A stretch of 64,000 bases of DNA from Ktedonobacteraceae bacterium (GCA_035653615.1 DASRBN010000009.1:1-64000); one strand, 5' to 3'; shown: positions 18,477 through 26,814, counted from the first letter of the stretch. Translations and numbers: made by a program. The notes: a model not told the origin generated them from the sequence alone.

Positions 18477-18954
18477 TATTCCCTGCTCCCTGCGTCACGG
18501 CATATCCTCATGATGCCTGATACGCTCTCTGTTCAAGTGTGTATCGATATATCTATCTTTTGGAACGCGCGAATATACGTAACTGCACAATATTGTCCTG
18601 TCCATAGGACAATTGTCACCTGTTACGCATTCTTTACTATCGGCTGATCATCTTTTTTCGTGATGGTAATTCCTCACAAAGCCGCCTGCACTGACCCACC
18701 TATGGGCAAGCAGCGACTCTGCTGCGGGAAAAAAAGATCATAAAACGCCCCCTAATGCCAGGATATAGGGTAACAAAGGAGGGATTTTTCTGGAAGGCAC
18801 AATGGTATCTGTTTGGGGAGACGATGGTATCAAGCAAACTATTGACTTAAACACCTATATAAGGTACTGTACAAATGTACAAGTCTGTTTGCTTGCAAAA
18901 ACGAAGAATTCCTAATAGATAGCACAAAAGCAGGAATGACCAGGAGGAGGTCAA
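18477..18954. other. Divergent intergenic region
   Basis: This region separates the GH gene (minus) from the DivIC/FtsL-like gene (plus). It is AT-richer than its surroundings. The right part has a good promoter (18842-18870) overlapped by a TGTACA-AA-TGTACA palindrome. A 37-codon frame at 18802-18915 spans that promoter and is not accepted as a gene. Nothing else was recognised. Confidence 0.45.
18842..18881 (+). promoter_or_regulatory. Promoter and overlapping palindrome upstream of the DivIC/FtsL-like gene
   Basis: TTGACT (18842-18847), a 17-base spacer, and TACTGT (18865-18870). The palindrome TGTACA-AA-TGTACA (18868-18881) overlaps the -10 box and start site, as a repressor operator would. 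The assignment is by eye. Confidence 0.45.
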
Positions 18955-19434
18955 ATGCAAGAATCGAGACGCAAGCTGCCATCTCCGGCGCGAGCCGCGA
19001 ATAGCCGGCCATACATTACTTCGGCGGTTGGTATGGAGGATACGGTTGGGCGCATGCGTGCCAGGCGCAGTTCTTTATTTACCCGCACCGTCATCTGGGT
19101 CACGGGCGTGATCTGCCTGGCCTTCCTGCTCGGCTCGCTGGCGCAGGCGTGGACCAACAGCCAGCTGGCGCAAAAGGTACAGCAAGCGCAGCAGCAGACG
19201 CAGCAACTACAGGCCTACCACGACCACCTGGCGCAGCTACAACAACACTATGCCAATTCCTTTGTCATCGAAAAGGAGGCCCGCGAGCAGTTCGGCTATG
19301 TGCGCGCAGGCGAGCATCCCGTTGTTATTATCAGCGCCCCTGATCAGCAACCACAGCGCTCCTCTCATCCCGCGAACCCGCCGGCGTCGCAAAATTTCTG
19401 GCAGGCATGGTGGAACATCTTCTTCGGGCAATGA
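18955..19434 (+). CDS. DivIC/FtsL-like septum formation initiator
   Basis: A 159-residue single-pass membrane protein: a basic cytoplasmic tail of 45 residues, a membrane helix at about 48-66 (VIWVTGVICLAFLLGSLAQA), a Gln-rich coiled coil (about 70-105), then the family mark EKEAREQFGYVRAGEHPVVI. This matches FtsB/DivIC proteins, which form the FtsQLB-type divisome scaffold outside the membrane. It ends in a Pro-rich and Trp-rich tail. It stands alone, without ftsQ or enolase beside it. AGGAGGAGG precedes the start. A promoter with a palindrome lies about 90 bases upstream. Confidence 0.85.
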   Translation: MQESRRKLPSPARAANSRPYITSAVGMEDTVGRMRARRSSLFTRTVIWVTGVICLAFLLGSLAQAWTNSQLAQKVQQAQQQTQQLQAYHDHLAQLQQHYANSFVIEKEAREQFGYVRAGEHPVVIISAPDQQPQRSSHPANPPASQNFWQAWWNIFFGQ

Positions 19435-19449
19435 AGGCTGGAACAAGTT

Positions 19450-21132
19450 TTACTGGGACGTTCCGGTCTTCGATGAACTCCGCAAATCCTTGGGATTGTA
19501 CCAGCAATGGCTGCATTTCGTGCGAATGGCCTGTACATGACCATTGCCGGATTCCTTTTCCTGCGCGCCATTAGAGGCTTCAACCACTTCTGCCGGCATT
19601 TCCTCTTTCGTAATGGGCTGCGCGTAGAGCGGGTGGCCCTCGGAGGTCAGGCAGCGCCCGGTTGCGAGCTCAAATTGCCAGCCATGCATCGTGCAGGTCA
19701 GGATGCCATCTTCGATTCTGGCGAAGCGGGTGAGATCGGCCTTCAGGTGGGGACAGCGCTTCTGGATGCGATAGCCGTGGCTCTCCCATAGCTGGTGGAC
19801 GGCAGTCTTCTCGGCGTAGTAGCCCTCGGCATATTGCAGGCGTTCCGGTGAAAGGCACTTGAAAAAATTGTAGATGTACTCGTTATAGGGTCCTTTGCGC
19901 TGAGCCTCGAAGCGGCAGGAAAGGAAAATCTGATTGATCCAGTCCTCTTCGTGATGCACGATGCAGTATTCGATCATTGCCGGATCGATGTGGAAGCGGT
20001 AATCCCATTCCTCGCCGTCCCAGGCATAGACGCGGCGCGAGTGAAAGTCAAGCACGATCTGCTGCACATCGCAGTCGATCAACACGCGCCCATTGACGCC
20101 GACGCAGGTCAGGTCGGCCTGCTCCAGAAGGGGCTCAAACCAGTCATGCAGTGAAGAGAGGATATCGACCTGCCCGCGCGGCCAGGATGCCTTGAGCGCG
20201 TCGATCAAGGGCTGCTTACGAGCTTTGTAGGCTTCCAGGTAGGCGCGCTTATCCGTAAAAATGGCCTGCACCTGCTCTTCGGGTATGGGGTGTGCCACCT
20301 CGCAAGACTGCTTCGTAAGTGTGGCTACGCTGCCAGGAATCATCAGGCGGCCATTGTCCAGCCCGTTTGCTTGCAGGTATTCGATGAATACCGCCTGGTC
20401 TGGAAAGGTATTCGTGGGGTCGCGGTCGAAATCGTTGAAGTTGAACAAGGGATCATCCAGAAAGCAGGGCGGACCGGCGGACGGAACCACGAAGGTGGCG
20501 TTGAGCTCGCGGATATAGCGCAGGGCACGCGCCATCTCATTTTCGCGCTTCTTGCGTCCTAACGCCTGCATCATCTTTTCTGGGAACTGGTAGACCATGG
20601 GATACCAGATCGCGCCCGAAAACTGCAAGAAATGGGCGTCATATGGGCCAAAACTGTTCAGCACGTCGATATCCATGGGACGCGAATCGTTCTGGTTGAA
20701 GATGCGCGTCTCGCCATCATCCACCATCAGACCGGAATCGCCAATTGGCCCATCGATGGGCGCCACCATTGCCATAATCATGAAGCGCAGCCCATCGACC
20801 TCGACGGCCTGGGCATTCTTTGTATAGATAAATTTGGTAAAGCCGAGATCACGCAAGCGGCGCTCAAGCAAATTCAACGGATAGTCGGGTAGCAGGACGG
20901 TCGCCTCTTTCCAGACATGCTCGCTCAGGAACTGTGGATCGAAGTGGTCATGATGCAGGTGCGAGACATACAGGTACGTCGGGCGACTGATTTTCTCCAG
21001 GTCCACATCCTCGTTGCTGGGGAAAGGGAACCAGGAGGCGAAATAGGCTGGATTGAACCAGGGGTCGCAGAGAATACTTCCATGGCGGGTTTCAATAAAC
21101 AGGCCAGCCTGGCCGAGGAACGTAATCTCCAC
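19450..21132 (-). CDS. Metallo-beta-lactamase / Rieske fusion protein (CMAH-like)
   Basis: A 560-residue protein. The N-terminal 300 residues form a metallo-beta-lactamase fold with H-L-H-H-D-H in YVSHLHHDHFDP and a UlaG-like start (EITFLGQAGLFIETRHGSIL). The C-terminal part has a Rieske site: CPH in QKRCPHLKADLT and C-T-M-H in ILTCTMHGWQFEL, giving C-x-H and C-x2-H. The two folds occur together in CMP-N-acetylneuraminate hydroxylase and its bacterial relatives, where the metal site is the oxygenase and the Rieske cluster supplies electrons. A sialic acid substrate cannot be assumed, as no sialic acid genes are nearby. GTG start after AAGGAG. It converges with the DivIC-like gene. Confidence 0.85.
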   Translation of the reverse strand: MEITFLGQAGLFIETRHGSILCDPWFNPAYFASWFPFPSNEDVDLEKISRPTYLYVSHLHHDHFDPQFLSEHVWKEATVLLPDYPLNLLERRLRDLGFTKFIYTKNAQAVEVDGLRFMIMAMVAPIDGPIGDSGLMVDDGETRIFNQNDSRPMDIDVLNSFGPYDAHFLQFSGAIWYPMVYQFPEKMMQALGRKKRENEMARALRYIRELNATFVVPSAGPPCFLDDPLFNFNDFDRDPTNTFPDQAVFIEYLQANGLDNGRLMIPGSVATLTKQSCEVAHPIPEEQVQAIFTDKRAYLEAYKARKQPLIDALKASWPRGQVDILSSLHDWFEPLLEQADLTCVGVNGRVLIDCDVQQIVLDFHSRRVYAWDGEEWDYRFHIDPAMIEYCIVHHEEDWINQIFLSCRFEAQRKGPYNEYIYNFFKCLSPERLQYAEGYYAEKTAVHQLWESHGYRIQKRCPHLKADLTRFARIEDGILTCTMHGWQFELATGRCLTSEGHPLYAQPITKEEMPAEVVEASNGAQEKESGNGHVQAIRTKCSHCWYNPKDLRSSSKTGTSQ

Positions 21133-21502
21133 TAAGCATCTCCTTTATTTAAATGAGAACGAGAGAGCGAGCAACATAGGGTGAGAGGGCGCCCTCCAGT
21201 TAATTTACTCATACTCATATTTTATCACGCTAATCCCCCTGGTGCATTTGCCCTTGACATAATCGGGTTTGATCACTATACCCTCTCAACAGAGAGGCGG
21301 CAGGAACCGGACCTTTTCCCGACTTCCCGCCGGGGCTTGAAACCAGGGACGACAAAGCAAGGCTCATCACCATCTTGTAATTAGAACGAAGCAGCCTCTT
21401 TCTTTGTTACTCACATTCTCATCACATGCCAATGGGCACATTCTGGTCATATGCCAGGGCACCCCTTGTGGTCGCACTGGAAGTCTTCAGAGGGTTTTTT
21501 GA
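21133..21502. other. Intergenic region with a promoter but no gene
   Basis: It holds a plus-strand promoter at 21254-21282, a small hairpin CTCTC-AACA-GAGAG (21283-21296) at the expected start site and a T6 run at 21493-21498. No plus-strand coding region of useful length follows. See the matching finding for a possible small RNA. Confidence 0.4.
21254..21296 (+). promoter_or_regulatory. Consensus-like sigma70 promoter with no downstream gene
   Basis: TTGACA (21254-21259), a spacer of exactly 17 bases, and TATACC (21277-21282), followed by a 5-bp hairpin at 21283-21296. The only gene downstream lies on the other strand. Confidence 0.55.
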
Positions 21503-21925
21503 TCAGCTTCTCTGTCTCTGCCACAACCAGACGCCTGCCGCCGCGGCCCCTGCCACGGCGAAACGGCGCATATTGGTGCGCCCCTGGCCCTGCCAACCGC
21601 CGCTTTCCTCTGAGCCTTCCTGCATTGGCTCGAAAAGATTGCCTGGCGTAGGCGATGCGGAGACACCTTGCTGGAAATCTGTCTTATCGACCTGGCGGGC
21701 GAGTTCCTGTACGGCTATTTCATCCGCGACATTGGTGGGAATGGCCAGCGCTTCCTGACCGCTGATCTGCTTGCATTTAGCCGCTACCTCTCGCAGTAGC
21801 GCTTCCCGGCGCGCCGCGACTACTACATTAGCACCTCGACGAGCAAATTCTAAGGCAGTAGCACGCCCAATTCCACTTGATGCACCCGTAATGACAACAA
21901 CGGTATGCTCTATTCTCCTTGCCAT
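21503..21925 (-). pseudogene. SDR oxidoreductase with the catalytic core deleted
   Basis: The 140 codons begin as a normal short-chain dehydrogenase: VVVITGASSGIGRATALEFA (TGxxxGxG), ARREALL, and NVADEIAVQEL at the position of the N-x-D loop. After residue about 80 the sequence jumps to KTDFQQGVSASPTPGNLFEPMQEG and ends in a short hydrophobic AAAAAGVWLW tail, which is the C-terminal end of long SDRs of about 330 residues. The N-A-G strand, catalytic Ser and Y-x-x-x-K, some 190 residues, are missing with no frameshift. An in-frame deletion of a former SDR is the simplest reading. It keeps a good GGAGG site and may still be translated, but cannot be an active dehydrogenase. The junction position is estimated. 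Confidence 0.75.
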
Positions 21926-22289
21926 ACACGGCCTCCGGTTTCCAGATACGCAATCGTTCCAATTTTGACAGTAGAGATGAGAAGTTGAGAAAGCTAACGG
22001 CCTTTCGCAAGCTTAATGTGATTACGCAAAGCGGCGGGAGAAAGTGACAGGTATGAATTTCATGTAATGGGCGAGGGCAATTAATGCGACGAGGGCACAG
22101 GCCGATCAATCGGCGGTGTGTACGATATGCCTGTCCCCAGACAGGACTGCCCGGCCCCTACGGCTTCGCCGGACAATGCATCCCCCACGGCGAAGCCGTA
22201 GGCCCCGATTTATCGCGGGCAGCGCCGATTTATCGGCCCAACGGGAATAATTTGTTAAAACCCATTATTGGCTCGCTAGCTTCTTCGTT
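21926..22289. other. Intergenic region rich in dispersed repeats
   Basis: No gene is supported. It contains the repeat cluster at 22100-22239. The left end carries the ribosome site of the SDR remnant. The right end lies downstream of the M20 gene. Confidence 0.5.
22100..22239. repeat. Cluster of dispersed palindromic elements
   Basis: GGCCGATCAATCGGC (22100-22114) begins the cluster. CCTACGGCTTCGCCG (22157-22171) and CGGCGAAGCCGTAGG (22188-22202) form a perfect 15-bp inverted pair. A 44-bp element in reverse orientation, CCGTAGGCCCCGATT...ATCGGCCC (22196-22239), closes it. Confidence 0.8.
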
Positions 22290-23483
22290 CTATGAATTCA
22301 AAAACTCCATCGCGGCTCGCGCCAGCACCTCTACACCAACGGACATGGCATCCTCGTCGATATTGAAGCGGGGATGGTGATGTGGGTATTTCGCGCCTTT
22401 CTCCTCATTGTGAACGCCAACGATGAAGTAGCAGCCGGGAACGGCGTTGAGGAAGTAGGCCATGTCATCGCTAAACGGCAACATGACCTCTTCACTTTCA
22501 CCCACATTCTTCTCGCCTACTGCCGCGAGAGCCGCCTTGCGCACCACCGCGGTCATAGCAGGGTCGTTGATACAGGGCGGACAGCCGTCGAAAACCTCAA
22601 CAGCGCAGGTGCCACCCATGGCGAGCGCGATACCGGAGGCCACTTCTCCGATGCGGCGTATCAATTTTTCGCGATGTTCGGGCGTATAAGCGCGCATGGT
22701 ACCCTGCATTTCCGCAGTTTCTGGAATAATGTTGAAGGCGGTGCCGGCGGAAATTTTGCCGATAGTAATAACCGCCGGGCTGAACGGGGATGTTTCGCGG
22801 CTGATCAGCGTTTGCAGGGCCGTGATGATCTGGGCAGAGATGACGATTGGATCGACGGTCGTATCCGGCATGGCGGCGTGCCCGCCCTTGCCCTGCACGC
22901 TCAAAACGAACTTATCCGCGCTGGCAAAAACGGGGCCAGAGCGCACACCCACACGCCCCAGGGGATAGTTGCTGATGAGATGCAGGCCGATCACGCCATC
23001 CACGCCCTGCATGGCGCCCTCCTTCACCATCGGCTCCGCCCCACCGATGACCTCTTCGGCAGGTTGAAACACGAATTTGACATTGCCGGGAAGGTCCGCG
23101 CGGCGCTTCGTTAAAATATCGGCCACCGCCAGCAGCATCGAGGTATGCCCATCGTGCCCGCAGGCATGCATCTTGCCGTCAATGGTGGAGCGATACTCGA
23201 TCTCGTTCAATTCATATATGGGGAGCGCGTCCATATCGGCGCGAATGGCGATGGTTTTTGCTCCTGGCCCGCTCGCACTCCCGCGCAGCAGCCCGACGAC
23301 GCCTGTTTTAGCAACACCCGTTTGCACCTCCAATCCCAGGACGCGCAAGCGCTGCGCCACAATGCCGGAGGTGCGCACCTCCTCAAAGGCGAGTTCTGGA
23401 TGTTCGTGCAGGTCGCGACGCATCGCCACCATATCGGGAACGAGCTCATCGATTTCGGATTTCAACTGATCGGTCTGGGACAT
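22290..23483 (-). CDS. M20-family amidohydrolase / carboxypeptidase
   Basis: A 397-residue cytoplasmic metallopeptidase-fold enzyme. Visible marks: RRDLHEHPELAFEE at the start, MHACGHDGHTSML (metal Cys/His), VFQPAEEVIGGAEPMVKEG (catalytic Glu pair), IGLHLISN and HHPRFNIDEDAM near the end with the last His. This is the M20D/IAA-amino-acid hydrolase and N-acyl-amino-acid amidohydrolase branch, which cleaves acyl or acetyl groups from amino acids or opens related amides; the exact substrate is unclear. AGGAGG lies 5 bases before the ATG. It stands alone; the dispersed repeats lie downstream and a GGAGGGC palindrome upstream (23538-23569). Confidence 0.9.
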   Translation of the reverse strand: MSQTDQLKSEIDELVPDMVAMRRDLHEHPELAFEEVRTSGIVAQRLRVLGLEVQTGVAKTGVVGLLRGSASGPGAKTIAIRADMDALPIYELNEIEYRSTIDGKMHACGHDGHTSMLLAVADILTKRRADLPGNVKFVFQPAEEVIGGAEPMVKEGAMQGVDGVIGLHLISNYPLGRVGVRSGPVFASADKFVLSVQGKGGHAAMPDTTVDPIVISAQIITALQTLISRETSPFSPAVITIGKISAGTAFNIIPETAEMQGTMRAYTPEHREKLIRRIGEVASGIALAMGGTCAVEVFDGCPPCINDPAMTAVVRKAALAAVGEKNVGESEEVMLPFSDDMAYFLNAVPGCYFIVGVHNEEKGAKYPHHHPRFNIDEDAMSVGVEVLARAAMEFLNS

Positions 23484-23537
23484 GAAGCCTCCTGGTTACT
23501 AGCAACGCAGCAATTCTGGCAAAAAATATAATACCTC

Positions 23538-23569
23538 GTGGAGGGCGACCAAAAAGGTATGCCCTCCAC
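23538..23569. repeat. GGGCGACC-type dispersed palindrome
   Basis: GTGGAGGGC (23538-23546) and GCCCTCCAC (23561-23569) form a perfect 9-bp stem, with GACC and GGT pairing partly inside. The core GGGCGACCAAAAAGGT...GCCC fits the family seen at 31485, 46925 and 59846. Confidence 0.65.
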
Positions 23570-23602
23570 CGGGAGCCGGACGTACTCACTTCGACAGAAA
23601 GT

Positions 23603-23628
23603 GCCAGGGAGAGATGATTTCTCCTGGC
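23603..23628. terminator. Hairpin after the PIG-V-like gene
   Basis: GCCAGGGAGA and TCTCCTGGC form a stem of about nine pairs with one bulge. It lies 24 bases beyond the stop of the PIG-V-like gene. The T-rich side (CTTTATT) is on the plus strand, so as a minus-strand terminator it is weak. Confidence 0.35.
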
Positions 23629-23651
23629 TTTATTGTAACATGTTCAGGGCT

Positions 23652-24887
23652 TCACACAATCCATCCGCCGGTCAGCCACTGTAAAACTATAAAACCTAGC
23701 AGTGGCAGGCAGATGGTCAGGTAATAGAGATTGAAGTTGCGCCTCTTTCCAATCGCGGCCGCAACGATGAAGGCAGGGAAGATTTCCAGCATGAAGCGTG
23801 ACAATGAAGACAGCGCGGCAGATCCCCCTTCAGGCGCGAGAATGACGAAGAGATAGAGGGCACAGGCGTAGAAAACATAACTCCATTGCTCCCTCGCAAA
23901 TTTCCATGGACCCCAGAAAGATAACACCAGCATGAGCAAAATAAAGAGAATCGCGCTAAGGTCCATTAATGTATGAATGGCAGTAAAGCTCAGGATAGGG
24001 TAGATGCGGATATTGCGATATGCCACCTGGAAAACCATCCAGGGAAAGGTGAGCTGGCGATCCCAGACCTTTTGCGCATGCATAAAGGCAAGAGCATCAT
24101 GAAACTTCAGGTATCCATACAGGCAGAAGATAAGGATTCCGCCGATAATTCCTACACCGCTCAAGACGCTAAAGTCAATCCTGCGCCACTGAAAATCGCG
24201 CTGCCGCATATATTCGTAAGCAAAAGGGATAAATAAGCAGATGGCAATCGAGCGGGTCAAACTGGCGAAAAGTGCCGCCAGTCCTGCCAGCCACCAGCGC
24301 CCTTTACGCATGTAGTAGAAGCTCAGTATTGAAAAGAATATGAATAAAGACTCGTTGTAGGCGGCTGCAAAAAAAAGGGCGGTGGGAAAGATGGCCAGGT
24401 AAAGGACACTGCGCCAGGCCCGGTCAGCGCCAAAGTCCTCTACGACCAGGCGATAAAATATCATGAACATGCCGAGTGTTGCCAGATTTGAAATAATCAG
24501 TCCGGCGATGAAAGGATCGTGTACTACCAGCGCCAGGATATGCTCCAATAATGGGAAGAGCGGGAAAAAGACCATACGATACGAGGCATCATACCCATAG
24601 ATGGCGATATGCGTAAATTGCGAGGTATCCCAACGATTCCAGGAAACCAGCAGCGTCTTCAACGGGAGCGAGTTGCTTGAGAAATTGGCCAGACTGAAGA
24701 GGGCAGCCAGGTAGGTCAACGCTAAGAATACGATATGGGTGGCAATATAAATCGGGGCAATCTGCTTTAATGCTTCCCACCAGCTTATAGAACCTTCAGG
24801 CCGGATGACCTCTACCTGCTCCCCAGGTTGATCGATTCGCGGAGAGGAAAGTGAACTTTCCTCCTTATCTGAAAGAGATGATTGCAT
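23652..24887 (-). CDS. PIG-V-like mannosyltransferase, multi-pass membrane protein
   Basis: A 411-residue protein with a cytoplasmic tail of about 35 residues and around nine to ten hydrophobic segments. The first external loop has VSWNRWDTSQFTHIAIYGYD, and FFPLFPLLEH follows. The W-x-x-W-D...IA-x-x-G-Y and FFPL motifs mark PIG-V (GPI mannosyltransferase 2) relatives, which in bacteria transfer mannose from a polyprenyl-phosphate donor to lipid or protein outside the membrane. AAYNESLFIFFSILSFY is also typical. The acceptor is unknown. It may serve the same surface glycan as the minus-strand glycosyltransferases at 12-16 kb. The ribosome site is modest (GAGG). Confidence 0.82.
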   Translation of the reverse strand: MQSSLSDKEESSLSSPRIDQPGEQVEVIRPEGSISWWEALKQIAPIYIATHIVFLALTYLAALFSLANFSSNSLPLKTLLVSWNRWDTSQFTHIAIYGYDASYRMVFFPLFPLLEHILALVVHDPFIAGLIISNLATLGMFMIFYRLVVEDFGADRAWRSVLYLAIFPTALFFAAAYNESLFIFFSILSFYYMRKGRWWLAGLAALFASLTRSIAICLFIPFAYEYMRQRDFQWRRIDFSVLSGVGIIGGILIFCLYGYLKFHDALAFMHAQKVWDRQLTFPWMVFQVAYRNIRIYPILSFTAIHTLMDLSAILFILLMLVLSFWGPWKFAREQWSYVFYACALYLFVILAPEGGSAALSSLSRFMLEIFPAFIVAAAIGKRRNFNLYYLTICLPLLGFIVLQWLTGGWIV

Positions 24888-25201
24888 AGTTACACCTCAA
24901 AAGATAGTAAAATGGAAGAATGAACCGGCGTATCCGTCTGGAATGCTAACAGAGAGCCTGAAATTTGTCAAATGATAATGACACTGGTGATTCCCCATAA
25001 GTAGGTTGGGTAATGGAAGCCCGAGCGGCTGCACGACTGCTGGCCAGAGATGCTTCGTGGCACTCAGCATGACATGCCGGGCCATGTCATGCTGAGTGCC
25101 ACGAAGCATCTCTGGCACACTTCTGGGAATCCGCAAAGTAGAGTGTCCCTACCTGTGGTTTCCCCGCTGTTGTATAATACTACCAATCCCAAACCCAACC
25201 C
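24888..25201. other. Intergenic region with a 34-bp perfect inverted repeat
   Basis: It lies between divergent genes (PIG-V-like, minus; PadR, plus). The only clear structure is the inverted repeat at 25043-25116. A TATAAT at 25173-25178 could be the -10 box of the PadR gene, but its -35 region is poor. Confidence 0.5.
25043..25116. repeat. 34-bp perfect inverted repeat
   Basis: Arms at 25043-25076 and 25083-25116 are fully complementary, with a 6-base CCGGGC loop. The arm contains ATGCTTCGTGGCACTCAGC, which has the look of a dispersed repeat. No T run follows, so it is probably not an intrinsic terminator; as RNA it would form a very stable hairpin. Confidence 0.9.
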
Positions 25202-25825
25202 ATGCTAGAGATAAATCAGATGTCGGAACAATTTGATACACTTGCAATGGATGCTGAAAACCACAACGGCAGCGCCTCACGAAATACCCTACGCTACATC
25301 ATCCTGGGATTGCTGGGCGCGCATCCTATGAGCGGCTACGATATCAAGCAGGCCTTTGATCGCGCCCTGGCCAGCTATTGGAATGCCGGCAACAGTCAAA
25401 TCTATACGACGTTAAAAGGCTTGAGCGATGCGGGACTCGTCGAATCAGAAATCATCGTGCAAACGACGCGCCCCAACCGCAAGGTCTATCGTCTCACCCC
25501 GGCCGGGCAGGAAGAGCTGGAGCGCTGGCTCCAGGAAGAGGTCCCGGAGCGCTTCACCAAAGATGAATTCCTCACCAAACTCTTCTTCTGTGGCGAAATC
25601 TCTGACGAAATCGCGCTCAATCACTTGCTGGAACACCGCGCCAGCTTGCTCAAACAGCTCGAACACATGGAATGGGCACGCCAGCAATATGCCGCGCGCC
25701 CAACACGCCGCCCGCGCCTGCTCGAATACCAGATGCTCGTGCGCGAGTATAAAGAGGCAACCTTGCGCGCCGGCCTGGAAGTGACCGAACGCGCGATTGA
25801 GAAGCTGAAAGCGCGTTCAGGCTAG
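25202..25825 (+). CDS. PadR-family transcriptional regulator
   Basis: A 207-residue regulator. A PadR winged helix (about residues 25-110) shows RYIILGLLGAHPMSGYDIKQAF, NAGNSQIYTTLKGLSDAGLVES and RKVYRLTPAGQEELERWL. The long C-terminal helical part (about 115-205) is the Vir_act_alpha_C-type dimerisation region. PadR proteins usually repress nearby genes in response to phenolics or drugs; the effector here is unknown. Start choice is open: ATG at 25202 or at 25220, neither with a strong ribosome site. It overlaps the convergent XRE gene by 4 bases. Confidence 0.88.
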   Translation: MLEINQMSEQFDTLAMDAENHNGSASRNTLRYIILGLLGAHPMSGYDIKQAFDRALASYWNAGNSQIYTTLKGLSDAGLVESEIIVQTTRPNRKVYRLTPAGQEELERWLQEEVPERFTKDEFLTKLFFCGEISDEIALNHLLEHRASLLKQLEHMEWARQQYAARPTRRPRLLEYQMLVREYKEATLRAGLEVTERAIEKLKARSG

Positions 25826-26628
25826 TCTGGTTGCCAGTTGTATTTCCTATATATTCCCAGCGTCTGCTGGTCTCCCGGAACATAGCTAACCATCGAATAG
25901 CTATTGATGCCCGTGAAAACGGTCGTCGCGGTGCGCAGTGTTACGCGGCCAAGCTCGGTGTGCTGTATCTGGAACACGAACGATGGGTCGGGGCGTCCTT
26001 CGGGATACGTTGCTGCGGCGATGCGACGAAACTCCGGCAAGGCGCGTAGTCGTTTCCATAGCGCTTTATATTCGGGCAGGTGGGTGATGGTGCGCGTATT
26101 ATATTGAAAGTCGCTCACCAGGCGGCGGGCCAGGTGTTCCCAGCCTTGAAACAGGCGGCGGCGATGCGTGTCAAAGACGAGTTCCAGCAGGTGCAATTTC
26201 TCACCGCGCATCACCTCTTCTACCTCTTGCTGCACCTCGAACAGCATAATCGCCGCATCGTTCCAGGAATGCAGGAACCACAGCCGGTCAAGCGAGTGCG
26301 CGGGGTACGAGGTATTGCGCACCAGTAACTGCGCCAGTTCGCCGAAATCCAGCAAGGCGCTCTCCGGCTGCGAATCCTCAACAAACTGACCGGTCAAGCG
26401 AGTGTAGGCATCATAGAGATAGCGCCGCTCCTCGCCTTTCAACTCCAGGGCGCGCGCGATATTGAGCGCGACATGCGGCGATGGATGGGTACGCATGCCC
26501 GCTTCCAGGTGATAGATGTAGGTGCGCGAGAGGCGCGTGGCCTGCGCCAGTTGCCCTTGCGACATGCCGCGCTGCTGCCGGTACCACGCCAGCAATTGCG
26601 CAAACTCGGATTGGTTAGTGACGGTCAT
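25822..26628 (-). CDS. XRE-family regulator with MmyB-like ligand-binding domain
   Basis: A 268-residue regulator. An N-terminal helix-turn-helix (about residues 8-65, RQQRGMSQGQLAQATRLSRT then YIYHLEAG) is followed by an MmyB-like domain: LLDFGELAQLLVRNTSYPAHSLDRLWF, a central W-x-x-LA-x-x-L-V-S-D-F, and the closing FVFQIQHTELGRVTLRT. MmyB-type domains are PAS-like and are thought to bind fatty-acid-like ligands. This fits its place divergent to a beta-oxidation operon. Two 10-bp direct repeats 32 bp apart lie in front of it. It is probably an autoregulator and a regulator of the operon (inference). Confidence 0.85.
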   Translation of the reverse strand: MTVTNQSEFAQLLAWYRQQRGMSQGQLAQATRLSRTYIYHLEAGMRTHPSPHVALNIARALELKGEERRYLYDAYTRLTGQFVEDSQPESALLDFGELAQLLVRNTSYPAHSLDRLWFLHSWNDAAIMLFEVQQEVEEVMRGEKLHLLELVFDTHRRRLFQGWEHLARRLVSDFQYNTRTITHLPEYKALWKRLRALPEFRRIAAATYPEGRPDPSFVFQIQHTELGRVTLRTATTVFTGINSYSMVSYVPGDQQTLGIYRKYNWQPD

Positions 26629-26649
26629 TTTTTATCCCTGGGAGCAAAC

Positions 26650-26691
26650 TTTGTTAGCTACGCATCTATTATGCACCAGAATTTGTTAGCT
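26650..26691. promoter_or_regulatory. Paired direct repeats between the XRE gene and the beta-oxidation operon
   Basis: TTTGTTAGCT occurs at 26650-26659 and again at 26682-26691, exactly 32 bp apart (three DNA turns). They lie in the divergent gap of the XRE regulator and the acyl-CoA ligase. This suggests an operator for a dimer or dimer pair. Confidence 0.5.
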
Positions 26692-26814
26692 GGCAACATG
26701 TTATTCTCAGAGATGGACGGATATAATTAAGAAAAAGGGCGGTTCTTGTCGTTTTTCTACTTTTTTACTTGCGTAAATGGGTTATGTATAGCTCAGAGAG
26801 GAGCTATTGAAGCG

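Noticed and set aside
18802-18915. 37-codon frame with GGAAGG upstream, before the DivIC/FtsL-like gene
   Set aside because: It spans the likely promoter of that gene, so it would be transcribed only from a further upstream start. It has no recognisable features.
22374-23114. 246-codon plus-strand frame opposite the M20 gene
   Set aside because: Shadow of the metallopeptidase gene, whose motifs are complete.
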